From Bacteroidaceae bacterium (GTDB lineage Bacteria; Bacteroidota; Bacteroidia; Bacteroidales; Bacteroidaceae): a DNA stretch of 44,101 nucleotides. The stretch covers positions 3,818 through 47,918 of the forward strand of contig JABUUE010000007.1 in assembly GCA_021443335.1 (NCBI GenBank). The letters run 5' to 3'. The notes below the pieces were generated by a model that saw nothing but the letters and a program-made list of their open reading frames with translations, had not been told where the DNA came from and did no database searches. This document shows, one piece after another, positions 43,352-44,101 of the stretch (its first letter is position 1; each line of letters opens with the position of its first letter). The translations under genes and the position numbers were made by a program.

Positions 43352-44101
43352 TTAATTCTTTAAAAAGTTCATATACTTTGCGAGACCGTCTTTAAGCATC
43401 AGGTCAACACCGTCAGAAGTAAGCGTTGCACCTGTCACTGCGTCAACCTCGCTCTCTGGCAGTTCCACCTTCTTCTTTACACCGAGGACGATGCCGTCAG
43501 TGCCTTCCTTGAAGATTTTCTTGCCCTTGAAGAGGTCTTGCCATGCCTTGCTGTCCTTTATCTCTGCACCCAGTCCGGCTGTTTCGCCCTCATGGTTGAA
43601 GAACACTCCATAGACAGTCTGCTTATCGGCGTTGAGCGCAATGAAACCAGAGATGGTGTTCCAGAGTCCCATGCCGTGAACGGTGAGGATGTATTTTGTT
43701 TCGCCGTTAAGCTCGCAGGTGAAGATTTTGTAACCATCTTCAATCTCCTCTTCGTTCTTGACAACTTCGGCATACTTTGCTTCTGCCTCGTCGTTTGAAA
43801 GACCGCGGAGGTCGAGTGAATTAAGCACCTGTTTCTTATAGTCGAGTTTCACGTTGGCATCCTGCTTTTCTTTCAGTGATGTTGAGACGAAAGCAAGTAG
43901 GAAGGCCACGATAATCACCATTATTGCGGCATATACGATGGTATAGACGTTTGAGTTGGTGTCCAAGCCTTTCTTCTTTTTGTTATCGGCGCCTTCTTCT
44001 GCTATCTCTTCAAATTCGGAAGCCGGAGCCTGGCAGATAGGGCACTTCTCTGGTGCCTTGTCGCCTTCGTGGACATAGCCACATACTTTACATTTGAATT
44101 T
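43352..44101 (-). CDS. nqrC: Na+-translocating NADH:quinone reductase subunit C with in-frame N-terminal rubredoxin-like domain; 5' end beyond the window
   Basis: NqrC FMN motif 'VTGATLTS'; the frame is open upstream of the track's TTG start and encodes 'KFKCKVCGYVHEGDKAPEKCPICQAPASEFEEIAEEGADNKKKKG'. Confidence 0.85.
   Translation of the reverse strand, partial: KFKCKVCGYVHEGDKAPEKCPICQAPASEFEEIAEEGADNKKKKGLDTNSNVYTIVYAAIMVIIVAFLLAFVSTSLKEKQDANVKLDYKKQVLNSLDLRGLSNDEAEAKYAEVVKNEEEIEDGYKIFTCELNGETKYILTVHGMGLWNTISGFIALNADKQTVYGVFFNHEGETAGLGAEIKDSKAWQDLFKGKKIFKEGTDGIVLGVKKKVELPESEVDAVTGATLTSDGVDLMLKDGLAKYMNFLKN

Overview
The window is a chromosomal segment from a Bacteroidales (Prevotella-like) genome. 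The lineage call rests on TAnnTTTG-type -7 promoter boxes, an RprXY-like two-component system, a PorE-like type IX secretion component, a TamL-like lipoprotein and an nqr operon. Most coding content is housekeeping: flippase, hemolysin III, rprXY, purT, tamL-like, porE/maoC/kdsB, ftsX-DUF3098-uppP-truB-queA-folK-slyD-like-aroC, padR-pspC, and nqrF/E/D/C on the minus strand. No CRISPR array, rRNA or tRNA was seen. The main items for follow-up are: (1) the nqrC frame stays open to the window edge and encodes an N-terminal rubredoxin-like CxxC...CPxC domain that the ORF track missed by starting at an internal TTG. (2) At least nine gene 3' ends carry short-period (7-10 bp or 22 bp) degenerate tandem arrays within 0-6 nt of the stop codon, often with a different unit at each locus, and several are built as opposed arms that could form large hairpins. 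(3) A ~70 bp dispersed repeat made of consecutive mini-palindromes occurs in 4 copies. (4) A decayed RAYT-like transposase sits beside a REP-like hairpin and a third half-site. (5) A compact sRNA candidate lies at ~31021-31117 with its own promoter and terminator. (6) A lipoprotein / TerB-like-ABC transporter / SpoIIE+HATPase receptor / STAS cluster forms a candidate partner-switching system. (7) Two genes (FAD-dehydrogenase and ftsX) have promoters placed so that their mRNAs would be nearly leaderless. All family calls come from recognising translated motifs; no searches were run.
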